From the IMG/VR virus record IMGVR_UViG_3300046810_000338, positions 1 to 64,000 of that record: 64,000 nt of DNA; one strand, 5' to 3'. The notes beneath the pieces were generated by a model that ran no database searches, was not told the DNA's origin, and saw nothing but the letters and a program-made list of their open reading frames with translations. The translations under genes were made by a program, and so were the position numbers. Origin of the DNA: a virus. The number at the start of each line of letters is the position of its first letter. Positions within the stretch are counted from its first letter, which is position 1. Below are positions 23,931-32,108 of this stretch, in pieces.

Positions 23931-24857
23931 ATGTCTGACAACATTGCACAATTGCAGGGCTTGATTAAAGTCCTGCGTAAGAAGAGCGATCAAATCGCCT
24001 TGCTGTTTCTGGGGGTATTAGCCAAGTGGTTGGAAACTGATAAAACCATCTGGGCTAACAACGTTGAGACTTCCTACCACAACTCTCGTAAGGAGGGTAC
24101 GACAGTTGCTGTGTTCAGCAACATGTTGGGCAAGGTTGGAATGCAATCCGATGATCTACCATTCTTTCAAGTGCAGGCAGAGCGCCGAGGTAAACGATTG
24201 CCAGAGAGTGTTGTTCTGCCCATGTTTGGATTGGCCGAGTATTTTGGCGAACACTACGACCTGGGCGGCAATCCGGCGAGGCACAGGGCTACTCTGGGAC
24301 AGATGCTGGTTCCTTTTATAACCTTTGCCAGCGTCATGCTCAGAAGCCGGAAGATGAAGCTGTGGTCAGTGGAAGTGGGGGACTATAAAAAACGCGAGCC
24401 TCTGGTGCTCACGTTCACCTCCTCTACTTCTGTTCTACGCCTTGCATTGTTCGGCCACATCCTGGTGCATGAGAGCGAGGTGATTCGAGCACACTACGCC
24501 CCTCGCATTCCTTTGTATCTGCCAGACGGTGAAATCTGTAAGATCGAGGACTGGACCGAAGAGCGCCTCGTTAAGCACCTGGATGCCAAAGTTGAGCGAG
24601 TGCTCTACACGCCCTTTGAAGGGGGCTTGGTTCCCATTGGTAACTACGGCAATGTCTTTCTCTCAGCAGGCTCTGTGCGAGCCGACGTGAGTCTGCATAA
24701 CCAGGATGCTATCCATGGGCATCTGATGGAACTGTCTCTGGATTCTTATCTGGAGGAAGACCCACAGCGCAGTAAAACGAAATACCGACGTGGCTTCATT
24801 ACTCGGCAGCGTTCCTACCGATTGGTTGCCACACTTGTTCCCGCTGAGGACGCCTGA
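23931..24857 (+). CDS. Unknown 308-residue protein
   Basis: AAGGA lies about seven bases upstream of the ATG. The first 30 residues are a helix (IAQLQGLIKVLRKKSDQIALLFL), followed by a mixed alpha/beta body with basic segments (RSRKMKLWSVEVGDYKKREP, DPQRSKTKYRRGF). No nuclease, kinase or helicase motif is present. The stop overlaps the next start (TGATG). Confidence 0.72.
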   Translation: MSDNIAQLQGLIKVLRKKSDQIALLFLGVLAKWLETDKTIWANNVETSYHNSRKEGTTVAVFSNMLGKVGMQSDDLPFFQVQAERRGKRLPESVVLPMFGLAEYFGEHYDLGGNPARHRATLGQMLVPFITFASVMLRSRKMKLWSVEVGDYKKREPLVLTFTSSTSVLRLALFGHILVHESEVIRAHYAPRIPLYLPDGEICKIEDWTEERLVKHLDAKVERVLYTPFEGGLVPIGNYGNVFLSAGSVRADVSLHNQDAIHGHLMELSLDSYLEEDPQRSKTKYRRGFITRQRSYRLVATLVPAEDA

Positions 24858-25309
24858 TGAACACTACCGTCATACGAGTGGCATGTTCTGCACATGCCAT
24901 GATTGCTAAGTTGACTACGGCAGAGATTGCCGAACAACTGCGGGCTTCTGCTTATCGAGCAGTGCATCCCGATGTAGGTTGGAACAACGAAGACCTGACA
25001 CTGCTGGGGCAGGTTGTGGACGCACAGGAGGAAGATGGTGCTCTTAAGGTAACCATCTCTCACCCTGATCCAGATCTCTTCACCAGCAACCTGGTAGAGC
25101 CTACGCTGGTCACTACCATGCAGCCAGGTATCCGTGCAGGTGAGGCCGGGGTTTACATCTACCGGATCGTGTTGCAGGTGACCTCTGTACGCGGCAATAC
25201 CCATCACATCGCCACGGGTACCAAGGTTTATGCTCAGGGATCTTTCGATCGCCAGACCAATTACGGAAGTGATGGTCCGGCAGTTATTCGTCCGCTCAAG
25301 AAACGGTGA
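24857..25309 (+). CDS. Unknown protein, translationally coupled
   Basis: 150 residues starting within the stop codon of the previous gene. A helical N-terminus (HAMIAKLTTAEIAEQLRAS) is followed by strands (EEDGALKVTISHPDPDLF, VYIYRIVLQVTSV). No family is recognised. Three bases separate it from the TraB/EreA-like gene. Confidence 0.7.
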   Translation: MNTTVIRVACSAHAMIAKLTTAEIAEQLRASAYRAVHPDVGWNNEDLTLLGQVVDAQEEDGALKVTISHPDPDLFTSNLVEPTLVTTMQPGIRAGEAGVYIYRIVLQVTSVRGNTHHIATGTKVYAQGSFDRQTNYGSDGPAVIRPLKKR

Positions 25310-25312
25310 TGT

Positions 25313-25816
25313 ATGCTTTACATTTACGGGGAAGCACACTTTCAAAAAGAGTCGGTGGACTTCATTGCTAAAGAGATCCGCCGTCTCAAACCCATCGTTC
25401 TGATTCATGAGTTACTGGGCGATGCGGTATTGTCCAAGCCTGATGTGAAAGCCCAACTGAAGATCTGTGATGGCCAACAATGGTGTGATCCTCAGACCAA
25501 CAAAGACATCTTCGAGTTAGCAGCCAGTATGGGCATTGTCCTGTTCGGCTGCGATCTCAGCGAGGGAGACAAACTGCTCAACGCCAAGTTGTCCTTGGCT
25601 AAGCAGTTCGAGGCTCGTGAGCGACGAATGCTTGAAGTCATGCGTACGGTCCCTAACACCCGTTTTGCTACAGTGGTGGCGGTGGTGGGCGACATTCACC
25701 TGCGGGACAAGGTGGTTCCAGAGTTGGGGGCGATTTCTGCAATTACCTTGGCGGTAAAATCTGGTCGATTGAAGGCAGACATTATTCGCTGTGATGAAAA
25801 ATTCAGGGAGGCGTAA
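25313..25816 (+). CDS. TraB/EreA/ChaN-superfamily-like protein
   Basis: 167 residues. The superfamily's spaced histidine/glutamate motifs are visible: GEAH (6-9), HE (32-33, IHELLG), GCD (79-81), and VVGDIHLRD (124-132), the GxxH-type C-terminal motif. Members include erythromycin esterases, haem-binding ChaN and TIKI-like metalloproteases, usually longer than this. Whether this small form binds haem, cuts a peptide or hydrolyses an ester cannot be told. A phage metalloprotease against a host signal is one idea. Confidence 0.65.
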   Translation: MLYIYGEAHFQKESVDFIAKEIRRLKPIVLIHELLGDAVLSKPDVKAQLKICDGQQWCDPQTNKDIFELAASMGIVLFGCDLSEGDKLLNAKLSLAKQFEARERRMLEVMRTVPNTRFATVVAVVGDIHLRDKVVPELGAISAITLAVKSGRLKADIIRCDEKFREA

Positions 25817-25817
25817 C

Positions 25818-26369
25818 GTGGGTGAGATAGTAGAACAAAAGATTCTAGTGCGCGCAAGGCAAGCTGGCAAGCATCACGAGGCCATGGAAACGTTTGAACG
25901 CATGGTTACGGTCCTAGCCGAAAACTGTGAAGTGGCCGGCTATTTGCTTATGGCCATTCGTTCGGCAGGTAAGCGACTTACCGCTTCTCAAATGACCCGA
26001 CTGTGCTTTGAGATTATGCCCAATGCCGAGGATGAAACCCTCATGGATGGTTTCATCTTTGGTTATCGGTTTACCGCGGAGAAGGTCACTGAGATCCTGC
26101 GACTGGAAACCATTGGTCTCCAGGCCAGTAATGTGGTTGACCTGTTTGACCCGGTAAAACGTTTGGTCAATAAGAGCATTCTGGTCGGTGGGCTCAAGCA
26201 TTACGAGTCCATTGTGTTCGCTTCTCTAGCGGGTGCCTTTGTCAGAGATCTGGTGAAGAACCCAAGCAAAGCTTTAAGCTATTCCGAGATTAACGATCGG
26301 GCAGCGGTAACCATGCGTCGTCGTAATCAGAACGGCTGTCTCAGGCTGACTTTATCTACGAGGTTGTAA
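25818..26369 (+). CDS. Unknown helical protein
   Basis: 183 residues from a GTG with GGGAGG seven bases upstream, directly after the previous stop; an ATG 27 bases earlier lies inside the previous gene and lacks such a site. The protein is nearly all helical, with a leucine-rich middle and a basic end (NDRAAVTMRRRNQNG). No family is recognised. Confidence 0.68.
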   Translation: MGEIVEQKILVRARQAGKHHEAMETFERMVTVLAENCEVAGYLLMAIRSAGKRLTASQMTRLCFEIMPNAEDETLMDGFIFGYRFTAEKVTEILRLETIGLQASNVVDLFDPVKRLVNKSILVGGLKHYESIVFASLAGAFVRDLVKNPSKALSYSEINDRAAVTMRRRNQNGCLRLTLSTRL

Positions 26370-26371
26370 TC

Positions 26372-26740
26372 ATGGCAAAGAACAAACCGTGGGTTACCCA
26401 CACACCGAAAGACCCCAACGACACGATGGAGAAATATCGCCGTACGTGTCGGGTGGTTCGCCAGACCCGCATCTTTCACCTGGTATCTTGGGCAAAGATC
26501 AAGGCTACATTGTTTGCCCAGGCTACAAAGGTTGGGTTGACGGCCAACGAGATTGGCCTTTTTAGCTGCACGCATTGTGGGTCACAGTCGTGTAAGCACG
26601 AAGCCAAGATCAAATACTTCCAGAAGCGGTGGGTTCTTCTGCTACGCGATCGGGTGGCAATGGATGACCATTACGACGAAGCCCGTCGAATACTCAAGAT
26701 CCGCTTTAATAACCTCAACGAGGCAGCGCACGCAGCGTAA
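26372..26740 (+). CDS. Small basic protein with Cys/His cluster
   Basis: 122 residues. The segment FSCTHCGSQSCKHEAK (about 63-78) contains three cysteines and two histidines and could bind zinc. The rest is helical and basic (KYRRTCRVVRQTR). GAGG lies ten bases before the ATG. DNA or RNA binding is possible; no family match is claimed. Confidence 0.68.
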   Translation: MAKNKPWVTHTPKDPNDTMEKYRRTCRVVRQTRIFHLVSWAKIKATLFAQATKVGLTANEIGLFSCTHCGSQSCKHEAKIKYFQKRWVLLLRDRVAMDDHYDEARRILKIRFNNLNEAAHAA

Positions 26741-26756
26741 TGCGACGAGGTGAGGT

Positions 26757-27362
26757 ATGGGTCGGACTTATGCTTGTATCGGTTCCAGGCAGACACCTCA
26801 ACCTATCCTAGACATTCAGTTTCGCATTGGTCGGGTGATGTGCGACTTGGGATGGAGGGGATTTAGCGGCGAGGCCCCAGGGTCGGACAAACGGTACCAT
26901 GACGGCGCGCGTTCTAGCCCGCGCTACCGTGAGGTAGGGTTTTGTGCGATCATTCCTTGGGGAGGCTTTGAGGGGGTTTGGCATGACCCTAGCCGAAACA
27001 TCTACGACCTGCGCCAAACCGATTGTTATCGGCGGGCGCATTGGTTAGGACTTGGGGCCAGGGGAACCACCGCTGGGTTAAAGCAGGGTGGGATGCTTTT
27101 GCATGCTCGCAATGCTTGTCAGATCCTGGACCTAGATCTGTGTCACCCGGTAAAGTTTGTTTCTTGTTGGGCCGAACCTATCGGCAAGAAAGGTAAGGTA
27201 AAGGGCGGTACAGGCACAGCAGTAGCGTTGGCACTACATTTTGGTATCGACGTCATTAATCTTGCAACCGCTGAAGGTCTCGAAAGAGCATTGGCCTTCC
27301 TCGAAAAACACGAGGGAGTAACTGAACATGTATCGACCAAAACCTTGCACACCGATTCCTAA
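26757..27362 (+). CDS. SLOG/DprA-like Rossmann-fold protein
   Basis: 201 residues. It opens with TYACIGSRQTP (4-14), then a helix and GWRGFSGEAPGSDKRYHDGA (32-51), the pattern of SLOG-type folds (IGSRxTP ... GGAxGxDxxxxxGA) found in DprA, LOG and TIR-associated sensors. Further on GGTGTAVALALHFGIDVINLATAEG gives the second half of the fold. SLOG domains bind nucleotides or nucleotide-derived signals. A role in nucleotide handling or defence interference is possible but not shown. Confidence 0.7.
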   Translation: MGRTYACIGSRQTPQPILDIQFRIGRVMCDLGWRGFSGEAPGSDKRYHDGARSSPRYREVGFCAIIPWGGFEGVWHDPSRNIYDLRQTDCYRRAHWLGLGARGTTAGLKQGGMLLHARNACQILDLDLCHPVKFVSCWAEPIGKKGKVKGGTGTAVALALHFGIDVINLATAEGLERALAFLEKHEGVTEHVSTKTLHTDS

Positions 27363-27852
27363 ACCGAATCCCAAACCACATGTTCCACCTGTTAAAGAGG
27401 CGGTAATGTCTGACGAAATAATTGAACTGCATTCGGCCAAAATGAAGGGCAATAGCCGAAAGGCGAAGCTGGCAAGGCTCATTGACCCGTACATAAAAAG
27501 GGCCGGAGAACAGTATGTTTCCGCAAGGGGCGCAGACGTTCGTAGACCATGTATTGGCAAAGTAGGTCCGACGGTTATTCGTGGGACATACCGGTTATTG
27601 GAAAGACAAGAAGCGACCGTAAACTTCGCCATGAGTGGGGCAGACCTGACCCTAACGTTCTCTACGTTTAAGGGCCTACCCCTCGAACTGAAGACGTGGG
27701 ATTTCCGTCTTGGTCGTGGGGCCTTGTCCTATGCGGCAGTGGGTAGGTTGTTGGCCGCCTTTATATGGGCCATCAACTCCATTTCCATCACCACAGAAGT
27801 TGATCGATTGGTGAGTAAAAAAGTTGCCGTAAAGGAGGCGCCCGATGACTAA
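27328..27852 (+). CDS. Unknown protein with proline-rich start
   Basis: 174 residues if started at 27328 (GGGAG nine bases upstream, inside the SLOG-like gene). An alternative ATG at 27406 (MSDEIIELH) has AGAGG six bases upstream and would give 148 residues. The extra N-terminus is PKPCTPIPKPNPKP, a lysine-proline repeat. The body is mixed, with basic helices and a hydrophobic helix (YAAVGRLLAAFIWAI). No family is recognised. Confidence 0.62.
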   Translation: MYRPKPCTPIPKPNPKPHVPPVKEAVMSDEIIELHSAKMKGNSRKAKLARLIDPYIKRAGEQYVSARGADVRRPCIGKVGPTVIRGTYRLLERQEATVNFAMSGADLTLTFSTFKGLPLELKTWDFRLGRGALSYAAVGRLLAAFIWAINSISITTEVDRLVSKKVAVKEAPDD

Positions 27853-28189
27853 GTCCTCGATCGAACCTTACTCGACTGTTCTGTTGAGATTGCCAATTGA
27901 AGGACTAGTCCCTAGTCCGGAACAATTTCAGCAGTGGGTCGACCAAGGACCGCATCATCTCGAACTCGATGGCCGAGCTGACGATCCTTTCATCCGTAGC
28001 AAAAAGGTTTGTGGTTACATCAATGAACCTTTCGTCCACTTCTACTACGACGTTGGACAAGTTTTGTTCTGTGGGGAACTTCGCCCCACTGGACCAAAGC
28101 GTGATGCATTGAAAGAGAAACCCATCATTCAATTGATTCACACGCCTCAAGGACGAATCCTTAAGGCGATTGTGATAACCGAGGTTTGA
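27845..28189 (+). CDS. Small unknown protein
   Basis: 114 residues, with a strong AGGAGG six bases upstream of the ATG and an eight-base overlap with the previous gene. Strand-rich (TVLLRLPIEGLVPS, FVHFYYDVGQVLF, GRILKAIVITEV). No family is recognised. It precedes the DnaB-like gene with two bases between. Confidence 0.68.
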   Translation: MTKSSIEPYSTVLLRLPIEGLVPSPEQFQQWVDQGPHHLELDGRADDPFIRSKKVCGYINEPFVHFYYDVGQVLFCGELRPTGPKRDALKEKPIIQLIHTPQGRILKAIVITEV

Positions 28190-28191
28190 TC

Positions 28192-28866
28192 ATGACTGTA
28201 GATGTAATCAAAACTAACCATGCATCGGTAGATGACCTGCTTAGTGAATATGGTGGCCTACGTTTGGGGGCATCCTATCTGTTGCATCATTTCGAAGATG
28301 CTCCTCGAATCGCTGAGCGGTTGTGTTACCTGGTGGATGAAGAGACTATGAAGTTTGACTTCGTTCAGAATCTTGACCCTACCTGCCCCAGTATTGTTGG
28401 TGTTTCCTGGTCAACGCCTGCGCCTCGCGGGTTGATGACCAAAGAGCGCTTCATGGTGACCATCGACACCTTTGAAGTAACGTTTGTTGAACAGGTTACA
28501 CGCCCTGATCGAGGGGCAGTGAAACTGGTAATTGTTGACGGCCATCTGTTGGATAAAACCGAAACCTACCAACAGATCAGAAGACTTCGAGCCGTGGCAG
28601 AAGAAGGCCACTTCGTTTTGCTGATCACTGGGCAGTTCAAGCGAATTGCCAGCGTGATGCGGCGAGCGGTTGTTGGTCAGCCTGATTACCTCAAACCGTT
28701 TTCCTATCAGGGCCATAGCAAACTGGGATTGCACATCGAAGCCGAATTCGATGGCGTCTTTGTTGCCGACCAGGCGTTTGGCAATGCAATGCCAGCGGAA
28801 ATCGTTCTGGTTAAGCACCGCGGCTATATCGGTGAGTTTAACCACAGTCAAGTTTCTTTCAGCTAA
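28192..28866 (+). CDS. DnaB/RecA-like ATPase fold lacking a Walker A motif
   Basis: 224 residues from the ATG with GAGG seven bases upstream. The C-terminal two thirds follow the order of hexameric DnaB-type helicases: KLVIVDGHLLD (about 111-121, Walker B-like), LRAVAEEGHFVLLITGQFKR (motif H3-like, ending in the LSQxxR-type position), and AEIVLVKHRGYIGEFNHSQV (about 200-219) matching AEIIxAKxRxGxxG. No GxxxxGKS/T is present, so ATP hydrolysis in the usual way is unlikely. It may be a pseudo-ATPase loader or inhibitor of a true helicase encoded outside this window. Confidence 0.55.
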   Translation: MTVDVIKTNHASVDDLLSEYGGLRLGASYLLHHFEDAPRIAERLCYLVDEETMKFDFVQNLDPTCPSIVGVSWSTPAPRGLMTKERFMVTIDTFEVTFVEQVTRPDRGAVKLVIVDGHLLDKTETYQQIRRLRAVAEEGHFVLLITGQFKRIASVMRRAVVGQPDYLKPFSYQGHSKLGLHIEAEFDGVFVADQAFGNAMPAEIVLVKHRGYIGEFNHSQVSFS

Positions 28867-28876
28867 GGAGGTAGGT

Positions 28877-29080
28877 ATGAACACCTGTGCTCGTTGGCAA
28901 CAAATCTGTGAAGGCTGTGAGCATCTTCGCTTTCGGTCTACAGAGCAACACTGCTACATGTTCCGGGCAGAACCTTCTGACAGCTGCGCGCAAAACTCGC
29001 AGCTGATGGCCAAGGCAAAGCAGGACGGCACCCTTCTTACGCTCGATCAAGTGCGTAAGCTGGATCTATCGGATGCATAA
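28877..29080 (+). CDS. Small cysteine-rich protein
   Basis: 67 residues with a near-perfect AAGGAGG upstream of the ATG. Five cysteines (CARWQQICEGCEH, HCYMF, SCAQ) lie in the first 40 residues and could hold a zinc ion or iron-sulfur cluster. The C-terminal half is a helix. The ORF begins 10 bases after the DnaB-like gene and precedes the proteasome-like gene. Confidence 0.68.
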   Translation: MNTCARWQQICEGCEHLRFRSTEQHCYMFRAEPSDSCAQNSQLMAKAKQDGTLLTLDQVRKLDLSDA

Positions 29081-29093
29081 CTGAGATCATCGC

Positions 29094-29732
29094 ATGACAA
29101 CTGTAGTATTTGACGGCACCTATCTGGCTACCGACAGTCAGACGACTGTCACCCGCTGTAACCACCGTGGCGACATGTGTCCAAAATGTTCCACGGACCT
29201 TGGCACCATGCATCAGTTTCACAACAAACTGAAGGTCATCCGCCGCGAGCGCAACCCGACGTCTTTTAAAGCCTCCCCAATTGTAGCCTATGCCGGTGCC
29301 GGGTCCAAAGACAGTATCTATGCAATCGGCCTTGGGCTGGAGAACAACGTCCGTACTGACGTGATCGGCAAAATGATCAGTCATGCGCGCGGTGATTCAA
29401 ATGCAGGTCGCGAGTGTTCCTTGCTGGTTGTAACGGAAGCTTCCGTTTGGCACCTGTCGTTGGGCAAGATGATAATCAAAGTAAAGGAGATTACCTCTTT
29501 TCCTTTTGCCATCGGTAGCGGAACCTCTGTTACCAAGTTTGCCATGGAGAACATGGGGGCCACAGCCTTTGGGGCTGTGGCTTGTGCCATCAACGCAGAC
29601 AAGTCTTCGGGCGGCAAAATCAACCTTTATAATTGTCGGGAACCAGATCGGGCACCGCGTTCAGAAGAACACGATGTAACCGCAGAAGACTTCCTGGCCA
29701 TCATGGCAGAACTCAAAGCCTACAAGGAATAA
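29094..29732 (+). CDS. Proteasome/HslV-like Ntn hydrolase
   Basis: 212 residues. The start MTTVVFDGTYLATDSQTT has the proteasome-beta/HslV pattern: Met removal exposes Thr2 as the N-terminal nucleophile, with Asp14 and Lys45 (NKLKVI) at the positions of the supporting acid and lysine. IVAYAGAG (63-70) and FAIGSGTSVTKFAMENMGA (about 137-155) match the strand-turn and the IGSGxxxAxxAxxxGA block. An insertion at about 20-40 carries CNHRGDMCPKC (three Cys, one His), possibly zinc-binding. The expected activity is a threonine peptidase in the cytoplasm. The partner ATPase is not in the window. Confidence 0.8.
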   Translation: MTTVVFDGTYLATDSQTTVTRCNHRGDMCPKCSTDLGTMHQFHNKLKVIRRERNPTSFKASPIVAYAGAGSKDSIYAIGLGLENNVRTDVIGKMISHARGDSNAGRECSLLVVTEASVWHLSLGKMIIKVKEITSFPFAIGSGTSVTKFAMENMGATAFGAVACAINADKSSGGKINLYNCREPDRAPRSEEHDVTAEDFLAIMAELKAYKE

Positions 29733-29733
29733 C

Positions 29734-30315
29734 ATGAAAAACGATACTGAGTTGTTAATTGAAAACATGGGTCTGGCACAGTTCATGACCCGTCGGGCAA
29801 TATCGCTCTATACGCCAGGCTTTACTTCCAGACGAGAAGTCTGTGACTCAATGTTCATGGAATGCACCGCCTTCTTTGTTGACCATGATGGCGGGGATAG
29901 TAACAGCCAGCAGTTCGCCGAGATCCTAACTCGCATCCTGGGCTGCTGCGGCGATTGGCTCAACATCAATCTGGGGCAGGCAATGTACGCTGCTGCTAAC
30001 CAGCACCGCAGTGGCTCCACCGAAGAGATCATTTCGGCACCGTCTCCGTGGCGAATGGCTCGCCTGCGTTTTCCAGAGCCGAAGTCTGACCATACTCGCG
30101 CCATGCGTATAAAAGCAATGGGGCGGATTGCCAAGGCACTGGAATCCCATGACCACCTGGAAGACTATCCTTCCCGCGCGGTCTTGGACACCGAGTTCCC
30201 GGTGATCGCCACGTTGTTGTTGGCAATGGTAACGGATGATGATGTGACCAATTTCCGTCTTCAGCATCATCCATGGGTTAACGTCCTGTTTGTAGACGGC
30301 TGGGGTCAGCGTTAA
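29734..30315 (+). CDS. Unknown helical protein after Ntn hydrolase
   Basis: 193 residues, AAGGA six bases before the ATG and one base after the Ntn hydrolase stop. Helical throughout with several cysteines (EVCDSMFMECTAFF, LGCCGDW). No family is recognised. Tight linkage makes it a candidate partner or substrate adaptor of the hydrolase; this is position-based inference. Confidence 0.7.
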   Translation: MKNDTELLIENMGLAQFMTRRAISLYTPGFTSRREVCDSMFMECTAFFVDHDGGDSNSQQFAEILTRILGCCGDWLNINLGQAMYAAANQHRSGSTEEIISAPSPWRMARLRFPEPKSDHTRAMRIKAMGRIAKALESHDHLEDYPSRAVLDTEFPVIATLLLAMVTDDDVTNFRLQHHPWVNVLFVDGWGQR

Positions 30316-30322
30316 TTAACTG

Positions 30323-30351
30323 GATCTTAAAACTAAACTATTAATCTGATG
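30323..30351 (+). promoter_or_regulatory. Putative phage early/middle promoter motif (diverged)
   Basis: ATCTTAAAACTAAACTATTA then ATCTGATG. The AAACTAAA block replaces GACCTAGA, as it also does at 44015. Both diverged copies precede genes for large unknown proteins (573 and 529 residues), so they may form a subclass. Confidence 0.5.
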
Positions 30352-30385
30352 TACTCTCGTTAATCATGTTCCTAGGAGGAACACA

Positions 30386-32107
30386 ATGTCCGAGCAATCT
30401 AGTTCTACCGCCCGCATAACAGCTTTGTCTGTCGCTGCCGCCGACTTCATTACTCCGGTGCAGATCGTTGACAGCGCCGAGCGGTTGTTTGTTTCTGGCA
30501 GTTACAAATCCGAGGGTGAGTTCCACCCACTGATCCAACTGCTGTCCCACATCGCCACCGTTTGGCGCCCTAACGTTTACTCCGTGTATCTGGAACGCCT
30601 GGGCATCGGTACTGTAGGTGACGTCCTGCGTGAACTGGAACCCGTTGTTACTGCCGATGACTTTCGTAAAGTCATCGATCAGAATGGCGAGTGGCTGACC
30701 AGTGCCTGGTGGAACCGTGAAGACGTACAGCGCGGGCTGTCTTTCTTCTGGGCCCCATCTTACTTCACGCCGGACATGTCGGCACTCAGCACAATCTTTT
30801 CGCGCACCAATGCCACGGGTATGGTCATTGGCCTGGACCCAGGGGTTAATAATGCAACGGTGTCCATCGGCGGAGAGTTGTTTTCATTAAACCCAAAATT
30901 CGGTCCCATTAAACAGACTCCTGATCAGGAGTCTGACCTGTTCCAACTCTACATGGAGAACCTCAATCAGGCCTTCGAAGATGAGGCCAAAGAAGGCTTC
31001 CCTAGCATGAGACGCTTCCTTGGCCGCCGTCGCATTCTAGGCGATCCGAAAACCTGGCCGACCATTGGTTGGGCGCTGGCAGGTCAGTCGGACGATGCTT
31101 CTGATAAAGCACCTCTTCAGTTTGATCAGATGGCTTTCTATCGGCAGCGGTTACCGCATCCTCCGATAGGAAGGACCTATGGGTTGGATCTGGTTTTTCT
31201 AGACGACATGAACAGTCCGGAAAACGCCTTATTTCGTGATGAGCGTAGTGGCCGTTTAACCTTGTATGCCCCAGTATCCAAGGTGGTCAAATTGGATGAC
31301 GTCACCGACGAGTTGTTGGCCGATGTGATGGGGTTGCCGCCTGCTATGCCCGGCGAAAGCAAGCGTGATACGTTGGCCAGGGTGAGTTCTGAGTATCACC
31401 TGGAGTGGGTGGCTAGCTGCAATTCGGCCACCAGGGCTCTGGTGGTATCCGGGCAGTTGCCTGTGCATGAGGTGATTGGTGCTCAATTGATTGTTGTTCA
31501 CAGGCCTGTCGGCGTTAAGATTCGGAATTCCGGTATTTCTGGCATGACAATACCAATGGGTTCCGAGGCTAAAACCTATATGTCCAAAGTCCTGGCGGGC
31601 TTTCTCGGAAAAGAACGGAGTGACCATCCCCTGGACAAGTTGTTGATGAACCAGAACGAGTCGGACGTTAACCCAATCACCGAACTTCGGGAACAGGCCA
31701 TTCCACTGGACGCTAAGAAAGGCAGGGCGGGCATGTCCACGATACGGTTGCACCCTCGCTTGGAACATGGTCCCATTTCGGAAGCCACAGTGCATTCCGG
31801 GGAGTATGGAAACGCTCCGATTTTCCCGGCGTACTTCACCACGAGGATGGTTACATGCAACGCCTACCAGATCTGGTCGCTGAGCAAAGAAGGGTTGATC
31901 ACTCCTGATCAAGTTGAGCCGTCGTCGGTCGGTGGGTTTCTTCTAACCTACAAGCAAGATCCTGGTGGCCTGATCACGAGTCACCTGATAAAGATCGCCG
32001 AATCTTTCCCTGGCGAACCCCGCAACAGCGACGGGATGTCCCCAAGCATGACCTACCAAATGGTCAAGCTGTTGATGGGCATCCAGGACAAGGTTGAGGG
32101 CGAGTAA
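30386..32107 (+). CDS. Large unknown protein (573 residues)
   Basis: AGGAGG seven bases upstream of the ATG, directly after a promoter motif. The protein starts with a serine-rich segment, then helices, a central GMVIGLDPGVNNATVSIGG strand-turn-strand (about 145-163), a glutamate-rich helical stretch and a C-terminal alpha/beta part. I find no polymerase, helicase, nuclease or protease motif. It is the longest unassigned early-region protein here. Following genes run on without a terminator. Confidence 0.78.
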   Translation: MSEQSSSTARITALSVAAADFITPVQIVDSAERLFVSGSYKSEGEFHPLIQLLSHIATVWRPNVYSVYLERLGIGTVGDVLRELEPVVTADDFRKVIDQNGEWLTSAWWNREDVQRGLSFFWAPSYFTPDMSALSTIFSRTNATGMVIGLDPGVNNATVSIGGELFSLNPKFGPIKQTPDQESDLFQLYMENLNQAFEDEAKEGFPSMRRFLGRRRILGDPKTWPTIGWALAGQSDDASDKAPLQFDQMAFYRQRLPHPPIGRTYGLDLVFLDDMNSPENALFRDERSGRLTLYAPVSKVVKLDDVTDELLADVMGLPPAMPGESKRDTLARVSSEYHLEWVASCNSATRALVVSGQLPVHEVIGAQLIVVHRPVGVKIRNSGISGMTIPMGSEAKTYMSKVLAGFLGKERSDHPLDKLLMNQNESDVNPITELREQAIPLDAKKGRAGMSTIRLHPRLEHGPISEATVHSGEYGNAPIFPAYFTTRMVTCNAYQIWSLSKEGLITPDQVEPSSVGGFLLTYKQDPGGLITSHLIKIAESFPGEPRNSDGMSPSMTYQMVKLLMGIQDKVEGE

Positions 32108-32108
32108 C

